A stretch of 64,000 bases of DNA, taken from Megaera polyxenophila (GTDB lineage Bacteria > Pseudomonadota > Alphaproteobacteria > Rickettsiales > Rickettsiaceae). The stretch is from the NCBI RefSeq assembly GCF_029982035.1, contig NZ_CP104166.1, forward strand, positions 1-64,000, read 5' to 3'. Below are positions 45,321 to 54,951 of the stretch, one piece after another. Within the stretch, counting starts at the first letter, position 1. The number at the start of each line of letters is the position of its first letter. The notes under the pieces were generated by a model that had not been told where the DNA came from, ran no database searches, and worked only from the letters and a program-made list of their open reading frames with translations. The position numbers and the translations under genes were made by a program.

Positions 45321-47309
45321 ATGAAAAAGAAAATTTTAACTCTTCTCTATGTTTTGATCCTACATTCTAATGCTTATTCGGCATCAGAACACCAGTTACC
45401 ACCTCCACTTCCATCATCAGAAGAGGTTATAAATTCCGAAAACAAGGGAAATTCTTTTTGGAATAAAACTTTAAATTTTTTTGGTTTAGGAAATAAAAAA
45501 CAGGAAAATAAAAAGGTTTCAGCCCAAGAAAAACAAGCTGAAAAAACTGCTAATGATTTAGGTTATAAAAACAATAATACTGCCGGTATTAATTCAGAAT
45601 CGCCAGCAAAAACTCTTACAGCAATTACTAAAGAGCTCCCTAACTCTCCTTCTGCTCCTAATTCCGATAATGTGCTAATTAATAATAAAAATCAATCTAC
45701 AGATAAAAGTTCGCTACAAAAAGTCCCTGATATCTCTGATCTCAAACTTCCTGATGGGATTAAACTGGACGAAGAATTACCAACTAAGCCTGAGGTAGCA
45801 ACCAGCAATAATAGCGCTCCTAATATCCCACCTCTTACTGGAGAAGGAATTAAGAAAGAAACTAAAACTGATACCTCTGACCTCCAACTTCCTGATGGGA
45901 TTAAACCGGATGACGAGTTACCGACTAAGCCTGAAGGAGCAGCTAGCAATAACAGTACCCCTAATAGCCCACCTCTTACTGGAGAAGGAATTAAGAAAGA
46001 AACTAAAACTGATACCTCTGACCTCCAACTTCCTGATGGGATTAAACCGGATGACGAGTTACCGACTAAGCCTGAGGTAGCAACTAGCAATAATAGCGCT
46101 CCTAATATCCCACCTCTTACTGGAGAAGGAATTAAGAAAGAAACTAAAACTGATATCTCTGATCTCAAACTTCCTGATGGGATTAAACTGGACGAAGAAT
46201 TACCAACTAAGCCTGAGGTAGCAACCAGCAATAATAGCGCTCCTAATATCCCACCTCTTAGCGGAGAAGGAATTAAGAAAGAAACTAAAACTGATACCTC
46301 TGACCTCCAACTTCCTGATGGGATTAAACCGGATGACGAGTTACCGACTAAGCCTGAGGCGATAGCTAACAAAACATCTCCCCTTAACGCTTCGGAAGCA
46401 TCTGATACAACATCTAAAAATACACCAGTACAAAATATAACTTTAAGTGTACCCACAACTGATGACAAATCTGCAAATAATAATAAAGCTTTAACAGTAA
46501 ACACCCCTCCTATTCCTGATACTCCAGCAAAAAATGCTAATAGTAAAAATAATCCCCCTTTACCTGCTACAGGAAACTTGTTAGAACCAAAAACTGACAA
46601 GCTACCAGAAAATGTAAAGTTAACGCAGGATTCAGTAGCTCAATCTAGCCAAAACTCTGAAGCTTTAAATGTTAAAACCTATCGTCAACATCTACAGGAT
46701 CGGTTAAACAAAACTCAGAAACTTCCAGAAATTTCAAAAGAAGATCTAAATCCTGTTCCTGCAACAGAAGAGGCTAATCCAGATCAAACAAAGTTTGTTA
46801 ATGACGAAGCTCAAGTACTTATATTACCGAATGATGAGGTTGTGCTAGGAGAAGTAACTAGAGAAAGCCAATTAGATTTAATGGACTTAAATTCTTATCT
46901 TAAAATCTTTTGGAGTAATTATAATAGTATAAAAAATGAACCGGCACGTCAGGCAATAAATAATTTCATTGAAAATTATGATGCTAATTTTAATAAACCA
47001 GGTGCATCTGTTAAAAGCGAAAATATGGATGCTCTAACACAAGCTTTTAAAGCAATAGATAAGAATAATATTTATGATTTAATTAATTTATTGGATGGTT
47101 ATCCTATAATTCAACTTGTTGACTGCGACGGTAATACCTTACTCCACAAAGCAGTTTATAAAAATAACTACTCTGCAGTAAAATTTTTAATCATGAAAGG
47201 AATCGATCTATCAATTAAAAATAACCAAGGGGTAACAGCCCTTGAAATAGCAGTTTTACAAAATAGGCCTGAGATAGAAACCCTTTTAAGATCTGCTGGA
47301 GCTAAATAA
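45321..47309 (+). CDS. exported ankyrin-repeat protein with internal tandem repeats
   Basis: A 662-residue protein with a cleavable-looking signal peptide (residues 1-21, ending NAYSA), a low-complexity region, a block of 47-residue repeats (about 139-346), a Pro/Thr/Asn-rich linker, a conserved-looking helical region at 500-590, and two ankyrin repeats at the C-terminus (DGNTLLHKAVYKNNYSAV and QGVTALEIAVLQNRPE). It would be secreted through Sec to the periplasm or surface; ankyrin repeats suggest binding of a protein, perhaps a host one. Its repeats are nearly identical in DNA, pointing to recent copy-number change. Confidence 0.8.
   Translation: MKKKILTLLYVLILHSNAYSASEHQLPPPLPSSEEVINSENKGNSFWNKTLNFFGLGNKKQENKKVSAQEKQAEKTANDLGYKNNNTAGINSESPAKTLTAITKELPNSPSAPNSDNVLINNKNQSTDKSSLQKVPDISDLKLPDGIKLDEELPTKPEVATSNNSAPNIPPLTGEGIKKETKTDTSDLQLPDGIKPDDELPTKPEGAASNNSTPNSPPLTGEGIKKETKTDTSDLQLPDGIKPDDELPTKPEVATSNNSAPNIPPLTGEGIKKETKTDISDLKLPDGIKLDEELPTKPEVATSNNSAPNIPPLSGEGIKKETKTDTSDLQLPDGIKPDDELPTKPEAIANKTSPLNASEASDTTSKNTPVQNITLSVPTTDDKSANNNKALTVNTPPIPDTPAKNANSKNNPPLPATGNLLEPKTDKLPENVKLTQDSVAQSSQNSEALNVKTYRQHLQDRLNKTQKLPEISKEDLNPVPATEEANPDQTKFVNDEAQVLILPNDEVVLGEVTRESQLDLMDLNSYLKIFWSNYNSIKNEPARQAINNFIENYDANFNKPGASVKSENMDALTQAFKAIDKNNIYDLINLLDGYPIIQLVDCDGNTLLHKAVYKNNYSAVKFLIMKGIDLSIKNNQGVTALEIAVLQNRPEIETLLRSAGAK
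45735..46358 (+). repeat. 141-bp in-frame tandem repeats, four full units and one partial
   Basis: Units start at 45735, 45876, 46017, 46158 and 46299. Each encodes 47 residues built around LPDGIKxDxELPTKPE and a Ser/Asn/Pro-rich part ending GEGIKKETKTD. Units 1 and 4 have the K..L version, units 2, 3 and 5 the Q..P version, giving an A-B-B-A-B order. Differences between units are few. Confidence 0.9.
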
Positions 47310-47439
47310 ATTAGCTGCTATGTTTCAAAAAACCATTACTTTTATAAAAACTCATCAAACTTGCTAAATTTTTATTTACCCCTTAATTGAATATTAAATA
47401 AACTTAAAAAACTTAAGCTACTTAATTTATGGTGATAAT

Positions 47440-47643
47440 ATGAAAAGGAAGGATTCTGAATTAGATACTTTTGGGGAAGGGACGAAATGGAATTTTTGGA
47501 AGCAGAAAGGTAAAGCGGGGGTACACTCAGCTGGTGAATATGGAGGATTTTACACTAGATCAGAAAATGGGACGGTAGTAGAAAGAGCTTTAATCAAATG
47601 TGAAGATACTGATATAAGTGAACTGGCGCTCCTAAAATTCTAG
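47440..47643 (+). CDS. hypothetical small protein, perhaps a truncated kinase-like fragment
   Basis: A 67-residue ORF with unusual composition for noncoding DNA: FWKQKGKAGVHSAGEYGGFY, then ENGTVVERALIKCEDTDISE. A glycine-rich turn followed by a lysine in ALIK and an acidic helix start is reminiscent of the N-lobe of some kinase-like bacterial effectors, which would make this the N-terminal remnant of a longer gene. That is a guess. The stop codon abuts the lipA stop codon on the other strand. Confidence 0.4.
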   Translation: MKRKDSELDTFGEGTKWNFWKQKGKAGVHSAGEYGGFYTRSENGTVVERALIKCEDTDISELALLKF

Positions 47644-48528
47644 TCAAGCCTTAGTAACAACGCTACGGGCTTGTTTCATTATTTTAAAATCATCACCAGC
47701 ATGGTAGGAAGACCTCGTAAGAGGCGAAGCTGATACCATTAAAAATCCTTTTGTTCGTGCTAATCTTTCAAAATACTTAAATTCTTCCGGCGTGACATAT
47801 CTAGCAATTTCGGCATGTTTTTTTGTTGGCTGTAAATATTGACCGATAGTTATAAAATCTACGTCTGCTGCACGCAAGTCATCCATAACTTGGGTTATTT
47901 CTGCATTACTTTCCCCAAGGCCAACCATGATGCCAGATTTTGTAAATACTTCTGGATCTAGCTTTTTTACCTTATATAGTAAGTTTAAAGAATGAAAATA
48001 TCTAGCCCCTGGTCTAATCCTTTTATATAAAGAAGGAACAGTCTCAATATTATGATTAAATACATCAGGCTTAGCCTCCACTACTATCTCTATAGCATCT
48101 TCTTTTTTTAAGAAATCAGGTGTTAAAATCTCAATAGTAGTATTTGGCGATGATTTTCGTAGCTGTTTTATACAATTAGCAAAATGAGTAGCCCCACCAT
48201 CAGGGAGATCATCTCTATCAACAGAAGTGATTACCACATGCTCAAGCCCTAGCTTTCCTACAGCTTCGGCTAATCTTTCTGGTTCATGGGGGTCAAGTAA
48301 ATCAGGACGGCCAGTAGCTACATTACAAAATGCGCAAGCTCTCGTGCAAACAGATCCTAATATCATAACGGTGGCATGTTTTTTTTGCCAGCATTCCCCA
48401 ATATTAGGACAAGCAGCTTCCTGACACACCGTGTTTAATTTAAGTTCACTAATTAAGGATTTAGTATTTTCATATTCCTTTGAATTTGGAGCTTTAACTT
48501 TAATCCAATCTGGCCTTTTTAATTCCAT
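47644..48528 (-). CDS. lipA: lipoyl synthase
   Basis: A 294-residue radical SAM enzyme that inserts two sulfurs into octanoyl groups on 2-oxoacid dehydrogenases. The auxiliary cluster cysteines are Cys35, Cys40 and Cys46 (CQEAACPNIGEC). The radical SAM cluster cysteines are Cys61, Cys65 and Cys68 (CTRACAFC). The C-terminal SSYHAGDDF has the conserved serine. It lies upstream of nothing on its strand but just downstream of recF (18 bp), probably on the same transcript. Confidence 0.97.
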   Translation of the reverse strand: MELKRPDWIKVKAPNSKEYENTKSLISELKLNTVCQEAACPNIGECWQKKHATVMILGSVCTRACAFCNVATGRPDLLDPHEPERLAEAVGKLGLEHVVITSVDRDDLPDGGATHFANCIKQLRKSSPNTTIEILTPDFLKKEDAIEIVVEAKPDVFNHNIETVPSLYKRIRPGARYFHSLNLLYKVKKLDPEVFTKSGIMVGLGESNAEITQVMDDLRAADVDFITIGQYLQPTKKHAEIARYVTPEEFKYFERLARTKGFLMVSASPLTRSSYHAGDDFKIMKQARSVVTKA

Positions 48529-48546
48529 GTTTTGTGTGGGTTTTTG

Positions 48547-49626
48547 TTAAATATAAATCATCTGACCGATCGCAGCAAGCCTCTCGAGACCAACCATATC
48601 CGTTGCCGTTATAAATGTTTGTAGTTTACTATTTATTATATATTGAGCAAGACAATCTTTTCGTTTATCGTCAAGATGGACAAACAGCTCATCCAGTAGT
48701 AAGATAGGGGTTGTTTTTGCTATTGCTTTATTTGCTTCAATCTGGCCTAGTAATATTGAGATTAATAAAGCTTTTTGTTCACCAGTAGAACAAAATTTTG
48801 CAAGTTGGCATTTCTCTTTATGTTTTACAATAAGTTCCTGTTTATTTATTCCTAAATTTGTTCTTTTGGTAATTCTATCTTTTTGTCGATTTTTGTAGAG
48901 ATATGTTGAATATGTTTCTAGAAACTCTTCATCTTCTATTTCTTTACCGAATAAATGGTTAACTTCAAGCTGAGCTTTAGGGAAAGGTGCGTCAACTATA
49001 TCTATATATCCCTGCACAAAGTTTATCACATTTGAACGTAACTTAATGATTTTCAATGTTATATCAGCGGTTTTTGTTTCTAGAATTTTTAACCATGAAT
49101 CATTAAGATTCGAATTATTTTGCATAAGAAGTTTTAAGCGTTCACGAGCTAGATGCTCATATTTATTTATATTACTAGCATGTTCCTGGTAAAAATTATA
49201 AACTATTCTGTCAAGAAACCTCCTCCGCTCAGAAGGCGAACTCAAAAATATTCCATCCATCTGAGGGGTAAGCCAAATAATATTGGCAAGGGTAGTAAGT
49301 TCCGTATTACGGATCTTTGATCCGTTATATTCTATTGTCCTTAAATTGTTGCTAAGTGCATAAGCAGATGCCACTAATGCTTTACCAATCTTACTTTTTA
49401 AATATATGCGAGTAGACCAATTCCCACTGTAATTATAAGCCATCTCGTCATATTTTGCTCCTTTTAATCCCCTTCCTGGAGAAAGTAATGAAATTGATTC
49501 CAGAATATTCGTTTTACCGCTACCATTTTCCCCAAGGATAACAACTATATTGTTATTAAAAGCTAGCTTTAATTCCTTGAAATTACGATAATTATGGAGG
49601 TTTAACCCTTCTAAGTAAACTGTCAT
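48547..49626 (-). CDS. recF: DNA replication and repair protein RecF
   Basis: A 359-residue SMC-like ATPase of the RecFOR pathway that acts at gaps in DNA. Walker A is LGENGSGKTNILESI near residue 32, the signature region is STGEQKALLISILLGQIE, and Walker B with D loop is ILLLDELFVHLDDKRKD. The ATG overlaps the mfd stop by one base. In most bacteria recF follows dnaN; here it is instead behind mfd on the opposite strand from dnaA-dnaN. Confidence 0.95.
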   Translation of the reverse strand: MTVYLEGLNLHNYRNFKELKLAFNNNIVVILGENGSGKTNILESISLLSPGRGLKGAKYDEMAYNYSGNWSTRIYLKSKIGKALVASAYALSNNLRTIEYNGSKIRNTELTTLANIIWLTPQMDGIFLSSPSERRRFLDRIVYNFYQEHASNINKYEHLARERLKLLMQNNSNLNDSWLKILETKTADITLKIIKLRSNVINFVQGYIDIVDAPFPKAQLEVNHLFGKEIEDEEFLETYSTYLYKNRQKDRITKRTNLGINKQELIVKHKEKCQLAKFCSTGEQKALLISILLGQIEANKAIAKTTPILLLDELFVHLDDKRKDCLAQYIINSKLQTFITATDMVGLERLAAIGQMIYI

Positions 49627-52600
49627 TATTGATGAAACTGTTTAAGAAATTCTTTTGCCTCTTCTAAAATATCAGCCGAATTTTTTAGGTTTTTAATAAA
49701 AACCAATTTATTATCAGGTTTAATTTTAGCATGTCTGGGGAATTTTTGGACAAAAGGCATTACTATATCTGCGACATCAAAGTTTTTATTAAATTTAACT
49801 ACAAAACCGCCAGATCCACAATCCAGACTTTCTATTTTAAGAGAATAGCATATATTTTTTATTTCAACTATCTTAAGTAAATTATTAAATTCCTCAGGTA
49901 AGAGGCCGAATCTGTCTATCATTTCATCTCTAAATGCCTCAATTTCAGAAAGATTTTTAAGATTAGCCGTTCTCCTATATATAGCAAGACGGAGAGAACT
50001 GTCTCCAATATAATTAGTTGGAATATAAACAGCTATTCCCAGATTAATAGAAGGAGTAAAATCTAACTGCTTTTCACTAGAATTCTTATTTCTAAGCTCT
50101 GATATAGCTTCATTAAGCATTTCTTGATATAATTCTGAACCGACTTCCTTAATATGCCCTGACTGCTCATCACCTACCAAATTACCAAAACCACGTAAAT
50201 CCATATCATGGCTAGCAATAGTAAAGCCTGCACCAAGAGAATCTATATTCTGTAAAATCTCCAGCCTCTGCCAAGAATGTTTTGTCGTAATTTTATCATT
50301 CATTAATGTAAGGTAAGCATACCCCCTTACCTTACCACGACCAACCCTTCCCCTTAATTGATAAAGCTGGCTAAGCCCCAGCATGTCTGCTTTATGAATT
50401 ATTATGGTATTAGCAGCTGGTATATCAATTCCAGATTCTATTATCGTAGTTGAAAGTAATATATCAAATTTATCATCACAAAATTCATTCATGATATTAT
50501 CGATATCCTTAGGTAACATCTGCCCATGAGCTATTTTAAACTTAAGCTCAGGGACGTATTCCATAAGTTTCTTGGTAACCCAGTCAATATCCTTTATTCT
50601 TGGTACAACATAAAAGCTTTTTCCCCCTCTAAAACGTTCACGCATTAGAGCATCCCTAATTACTATTCCATCAAATGGCATAACGGCCGTTCTTACTGGT
50701 AGCCGGTCTATTGGCGGGGTGGCAATAAGACTTAAATCTTTAAGGCCTGACATAGACATTTGCAACGTTCTTGGAATCGGTGTTGCAGAAAGTGATAAAA
50801 CATGTACACCCGATTTTAAAGATTTAAGACGTTCTTTTTGAGTTACCCCAAAATGCTGTTCCTCATCAATAATTAAAAGCTTTAAGTTCTTGAATTTTAT
50901 ATCTTTTGATAAAAGAGCATGAGTGCCGATTATAATATTAATTTTACCGGCCTCTATATCCTTTTTTATTGCTTTGGCTTGCGTACTACTAATTAATCGG
51001 GATAATTGGCTAATACGAATATCAAAACCGCTAAAACGTTCAATAAAGCTCATATGGTGCTGGCGGCATAAAATAGTAGTAGGCGATATTATTGCTACTT
51101 GTGGATTATCATCCTGATAGTCAAAAGCCGTCATAAAAGCAGCCCTCATAGCTACTTCGGTTTTTCCAAAGCCAACATCTCCACAAATCAATCTATCCAT
51201 TAACTTGCCACTTTTTAAGTCTACTTCAATATCATTAATGGCAGAAAGTTGGTCTTCTGTTTCGCTGTAAATAAAACGATTACAAAAGTTTAAATATAAT
51301 TCAGAATCAAAGTTAACTGGGATTGTTCGGTGTAATTCCCTTTCGGCGGTAGTCTTAATCAGGCTAGCGGCTATATCTTTTATTCGATTTTTAAGGCGAG
51401 CTTTCCGTTTTTGCCAATTTACTCCGCCAAGCTTATCAAGTTCTGCTTCTTCATTACCATATTTTGTTATTAAATCGATATTTTCAACAGGTAAATACAG
51501 AACATCGTTATTAAAATAAATAATTTTCAGACAATCGTGAGGAATCTCACTAACTAATATAGTTTCTACTTTTTCAAATCTCCCGATTCCATGTTCTTTA
51601 TGGACTACAAGTTCCCCTTCGCCTATATTATCAAGTTCAATTAGTATGTTCTTGAGTTTCCTGCGACTTGGTTTATGACTTTGAGAAGTAAACTTTTCTC
51701 CCAAAATGTCTTGCTCTGAAATAAATAAGTAACTTTTGTTAAAAAATCCGTGAGAGAGAGGAGTAATCGCTATATTTATCAGGTGCTTTTTTGCGTCCTG
51801 AAGAAATGATATTTCACAAGTAGTATACCCCTGACCTTCAACAATAATTTTAATCCTTTGCTGCACACTTTTCGAACTACAGCATATTATGATGATCCTG
51901 TTTTTATAATCGTTGATTAAAGTCGGTAAAATTGATGATTCAACACTATGACGACTAAGAGGTTGTGGCCACTCAATACCTCTTAATGTCTTAGGAATAT
52001 CCATACCATTTAGCAACTTACTAGCACCAACGTCTACTTCACCTTCCTTTTCTGGGCTATTCTCAATAAAGAAGTTATTGCCTTGGTTTAAAAATTCTTT
52101 AATAAAAACACTGGAAAAAATAAGCTGATCGGTAGAAAGAGCAAAATAAAATGATTCAGGATTAGCTTTATTAGAAAGAACTCTTCCCTGATAAAAATCA
52201 TCATAGGATTTTTCTAGTTCAAGAATCGATTGTATAGATAAATTATCATAGATTACTACATGATCACCTAGATAATCCCTGAAATTAGCCATTTCATCAT
52301 AAAACAATGGTAACAAATGTTCATAACCTTGAAACTTCTTCCCTGACATTATCAATTCATACATATTATGCCTAACATGATTTACACCGAAATTCTTGAG
52401 GAAATTATTTCTAAAAACTTCTATATTATTAAGGTTTAAAATTGCTTCACTCGCAGAAGATAGCTCTAGCTTATCAACTGATTTTGTCGAAATTTGGCTA
52501 TTTACGTCAAATTCTTTAATTGATTCTACAATCTCCCAACCAAAATTAATTCTGTAACCTTTATTATTAGAATGGATTATATCAATTATCTCACCCTTAA

Positions 52601-53057
52601 CGGCGAATTCTCCGCTTTCCACAGCGATTGGCATCCGGATAAATCCATTATTAACTAAAAAAAATGCCAGTTCTTCTATAAGTAATTTATCTCCTTTAGT
52701 AATAGTAACTGCCGAGTTTTTAAAGACTGCCGGCAGAGGTACTTTAATAATTAAGTTTTGAGCATTAGTAACGATAATTTTTGGTGATTTGTTTAAACTT
52801 AAAATAGTTAAGACATTTGCTCGTGCTGCAATGATTTCTTGATTTGGAGAGATACGATCATACGGCAATGTATCTAGGGAAGGGAAATACACGACATTGT
52901 TATTACCATCTTTATCTGCTAGGAATTTAAGATGTTTATAAGCTTTTATCGTTGCTTCTTCATCAGAAAATGTTAGTAAAATATTTTTATGAATGTTGTT
53001 AAAATACTCATAGGCAAAAAAACATTTAGCAACAAAGGGAATGTAGATTTTTTGCAT
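49626..53057 (-). CDS. mfd: transcription-repair coupling factor Mfd
   Basis: A 1,143-residue translocase that removes stalled RNA polymerase and recruits UvrABC. It has a UvrB-like N-terminal part, the RNA-polymerase-interaction domain (LDNIGEGELVVHKEHGIGRF read as two pieces), then helicase motifs: GDVGFGKTEVAMRAAF (Walker A, near residue 630), DEEQHFGV (near 735) and QLRGRVGRG. A TRCF C-terminal domain closes the protein. Full length. It is preceded by sdhE (4 bp) and followed by recF. Confidence 0.97.
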   Translation of the reverse strand: MQKIYIPFVAKCFFAYEYFNNIHKNILLTFSDEEATIKAYKHLKFLADKDGNNNVVYFPSLDTLPYDRISPNQEIIAARANVLTILSLNKSPKIIVTNAQNLIIKVPLPAVFKNSAVTITKGDKLLIEELAFFLVNNGFIRMPIAVESGEFAVKGEIIDIIHSNNKGYRINFGWEIVESIKEFDVNSQISTKSVDKLELSSASEAILNLNNIEVFRNNFLKNFGVNHVRHNMYELIMSGKKFQGYEHLLPLFYDEMANFRDYLGDHVVIYDNLSIQSILELEKSYDDFYQGRVLSNKANPESFYFALSTDQLIFSSVFIKEFLNQGNNFFIENSPEKEGEVDVGASKLLNGMDIPKTLRGIEWPQPLSRHSVESSILPTLINDYKNRIIIICCSSKSVQQRIKIIVEGQGYTTCEISFLQDAKKHLINIAITPLSHGFFNKSYLFISEQDILGEKFTSQSHKPSRRKLKNILIELDNIGEGELVVHKEHGIGRFEKVETILVSEIPHDCLKIIYFNNDVLYLPVENIDLITKYGNEEAELDKLGGVNWQKRKARLKNRIKDIAASLIKTTAERELHRTIPVNFDSELYLNFCNRFIYSETEDQLSAINDIEVDLKSGKLMDRLICGDVGFGKTEVAMRAAFMTAFDYQDDNPQVAIISPTTILCRQHHMSFIERFSGFDIRISQLSRLISSTQAKAIKKDIEAGKINIIIGTHALLSKDIKFKNLKLLIIDEEQHFGVTQKERLKSLKSGVHVLSLSATPIPRTLQMSMSGLKDLSLIATPPIDRLPVRTAVMPFDGIVIRDALMRERFRGGKSFYVVPRIKDIDWVTKKLMEYVPELKFKIAHGQMLPKDIDNIMNEFCDDKFDILLSTTIIESGIDIPAANTIIIHKADMLGLSQLYQLRGRVGRGKVRGYAYLTLMNDKITTKHSWQRLEILQNIDSLGAGFTIASHDMDLRGFGNLVGDEQSGHIKEVGSELYQEMLNEAISELRNKNSSEKQLDFTPSINLGIAVYIPTNYIGDSSLRLAIYRRTANLKNLSEIEAFRDEMIDRFGLLPEEFNNLLKIVEIKNICYSLKIESLDCGSGGFVVKFNKNFDVADIVMPFVQKFPRHAKIKPDNKLVFIKNLKNSADILEEAKEFLKQFHQ

Positions 53058-53061
53058 CTCT

Positions 53062-53322
53062 CTAGGGAGTAAAATTTAATAACTTGGTAATAACTGAATT
53101 AGATTTTTCTATTGGTAGAGGTTTTTTCTTGATGTACCAGTCATAAATATCAACATCTGGAAACTCCAGTAATTCTGAAAAAAGATCTAACTCCTCATCG
53201 GTCATTTTATCTAGATTTTTCCTTGCAAATCTACCAATTATAAGGTCTGTTTCTTTACATCCCCTATTACAACTTCGATAAAGTAATTTTTTGATTATTT
53301 GTTTTCTTTTTAGGAAAGCCAT
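53062..53322 (-). CDS. sdhE: succinate dehydrogenase assembly factor SdhE-like
   Basis: An 86-residue helical protein of the SdhE/DUF339 family, which helps attach FAD to succinate dehydrogenase. The family's RGxxE motif is seen as RGCKETDLIIGRFA, and the second half, LDLFSELLEFPDVDIYDWY, is conserved. It lies 4 bp before mfd, a pairing common in alphaproteobacteria, and diverges from dnaA. Confidence 0.88.
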   Translation of the reverse strand: MAFLKRKQIIKKLLYRSCNRGCKETDLIIGRFARKNLDKMTDEELDLFSELLEFPDVDIYDWYIKKKPLPIEKSNSVITKLLNFTP

Positions 53323-53412
53323 CGATAATATCTTGCAAAAAAATTTATTGGTAATATTATTTACTTACTATGAAAAAAACATCAAGTCTATTTTATAGAT
53401 ATACATAATTTA

Positions 53413-53441
53413 TTGATATCAAGTTAAGTTTTTACTCTAAT
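53413..53441 (+). promoter_or_regulatory. dnaA: probable dnaA promoter
   Basis: TTGATA at 53413-53418, a 17-bp spacer, and TCTAAT at 53436-53441, each five of six to sigma-70 consensus. The dnaA start follows 55 bp later. Found by eye. Confidence 0.5.
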
Positions 53442-53465
53442 TTTGGGTTTAGATATCCCAGTTAG

Positions 53466-53473
53466 TTAACCAT
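53466..53473 (+). promoter_or_regulatory. possible CtrA half-site in the dnaA leader
   Basis: TTAACCAT, a known alphaproteobacterial CtrA-binding half-site sequence, lies 22 bp before the dnaA start. A single 8-bp match in AT-rich DNA could be chance. Confidence 0.2.
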
Positions 53474-53495
53474 TTCTTGACCCTTATTTGACTAT

Positions 53496-54917
53496 ATGAA
53501 GCAATTAGAGCAACTCGAAATAATATCAAAACCTAATAACCAGCATAATGAAAACCCACATAATTTATGGGATGAAGTTAGCCGTGATCTCATAAGCCAT
53601 TATGGGCATGCTCTTTACAAAAACTGGTTTAGTAAAATTGCTTTCTACGAAAGGACAAAAAACAATAAATTATTGCTAGCAGCACCAAGTAATTTTGTCA
53701 GGGACTGGATAAAATCCAATTACTTTGAAACTATAATAAAGTTAGTTGCTCATTATGACCCTGAGGTAAAATCGGTCGATATTATTACCAAAGAACTTAA
53801 TAACTTTTATGCTATAGGATCTCAGGAGCTACAAGAACCCATAAAAAATGAGGTTAAAAATCCTATAAATTTAGAAACAGAAGATGATGCTCTAGCCTTT
53901 TTAGATCAAAGATTTACCTTTGAAAATTTTGTTATTGGACCGCCAAATGAACTGGCCTATGCCGCAGCACTAGCAGTAGCTGAATCAAAAACAGCAGTTG
54001 CAAAATCTAATCCGTTGTTTTTATATGGAGGTGTAGGGCTTGGTAAAACCCATTTAATGCATGCTATTGCTTGGCATTCTAAAAAAGTAAATCCAAAAAG
54101 AAAAGTTTTATACTTGTCTGCTGAAAAATTTATGTATCGCTTTATAAAAGCTCTTCGTAATAAAGACGTAATGGCTTTTAAAGAAGAATTTAGATCAGTT
54201 GACGTGCTGATGATTGATGATATTCAATTCATTTGCGGGAAAGATAGTACGCAAGAGGAATTTTTTCATACCTTTAATGCTATTATTGATAATAATAAAC
54301 AAATGGTTATTTCGTGTGATAGGTCACCGTCCGATCTTGATAACATAGAAGATAGAATAAAGTCCCGATTAGGGTGGGGACTAGTTGCCGATGTCCACAG
54401 TACTACCTATGAGCTGCGCGTCGGAATATTAGAATCCAAATTAGAGCAAATGAATATCAACATTTCTCAAAATGTTATCAATTTTTTAGCTGCAAAAATC
54501 ACTTCTAACGTCCGAGAACTAGAAGGAGCTCTAAATAAAGTAATAGCCCATTCTACTCTAATAGGCAGAGAAGTGACTCTGGAAAGCACGCAGGATATTC
54601 TACGAGACTTGCTCCGCTCGAATGAACGAATAATTACCATCGAAGATATACAAAAAAGGGTAGCTAATCATTACAATATCAAAATTTCTGAAATGTCATC
54701 TGTTAGAAGAGCGAGAACCGTAGTAAGACCAAGGCAAATAGCGATGTATTTATCTAAAATCCTTACTCCAAAAAGTTTAGCAGATATTGGCTCTAAGTTC
54801 GGTAAAAAAGATCATACTACTGTGATCCATGCAGTAAAAAAAGTAGAACAGTTAATGGCTGAAGACGCTGATGTTCGGGAAGAAGTAAATTTGCTAACTC
54901 GGATGCTACAAAATTAA
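53496..54917 (+). CDS. dnaA: chromosomal replication initiator protein DnaA
   Basis: A 473-residue AAA+ initiator. It has an N-terminal DnaB-interaction domain (WDEVSRDLISHYGHALYKNWF in part), a linker, the ATPase domain with Walker A YGGVGLGKTHLMHAI near residue 178 and VLMIDDIQF, and the DNA-binding domain IV with the DHTTVIHAVKKVEQL signature near the C-terminus. dnaN follows after 34 bp. No cluster of DnaA boxes (TTATNCACA) was seen in the 173-bp upstream gap, so the origin is not evident here. Confidence 0.97.
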   Translation: MKQLEQLEIISKPNNQHNENPHNLWDEVSRDLISHYGHALYKNWFSKIAFYERTKNNKLLLAAPSNFVRDWIKSNYFETIIKLVAHYDPEVKSVDIITKELNNFYAIGSQELQEPIKNEVKNPINLETEDDALAFLDQRFTFENFVIGPPNELAYAAALAVAESKTAVAKSNPLFLYGGVGLGKTHLMHAIAWHSKKVNPKRKVLYLSAEKFMYRFIKALRNKDVMAFKEEFRSVDVLMIDDIQFICGKDSTQEEFFHTFNAIIDNNKQMVISCDRSPSDLDNIEDRIKSRLGWGLVADVHSTTYELRVGILESKLEQMNINISQNVINFLAAKITSNVRELEGALNKVIAHSTLIGREVTLESTQDILRDLLRSNERIITIEDIQKRVANHYNIKISEMSSVRRARTVVRPRQIAMYLSKILTPKSLADIGSKFGKKDHTTVIHAVKKVEQLMAEDADVREEVNLLTRMLQN

Positions 54918-54951
54918 TATTTAACTTTTAATTAAAAATCAAATTTCAATT

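Noticed and set aside
45735..46358. Regular repeats that might suggest a CRISPR array
   Set aside because: Units are 141 bp, contiguous, without spacers, and in frame within a protein-coding gene.
45692..46600. A 302-codon antisense ORF through the ankyrin gene repeats
   Set aside because: The 141-bp repeat length is a multiple of three, so an antisense frame without stops is repeated along with the sense frame. The product is a monotonous Ser/Gly/Leu/Val sequence with no family, and the sense frame has a signal peptide and ankyrin repeats.
53323..53495. Chromosome origin in the sdhE-dnaA gap
   Set aside because: AT-rich and next to dnaA, but no TTATNCACA-type DnaA boxes were seen, and rickettsial origins are not reliably beside dnaA.
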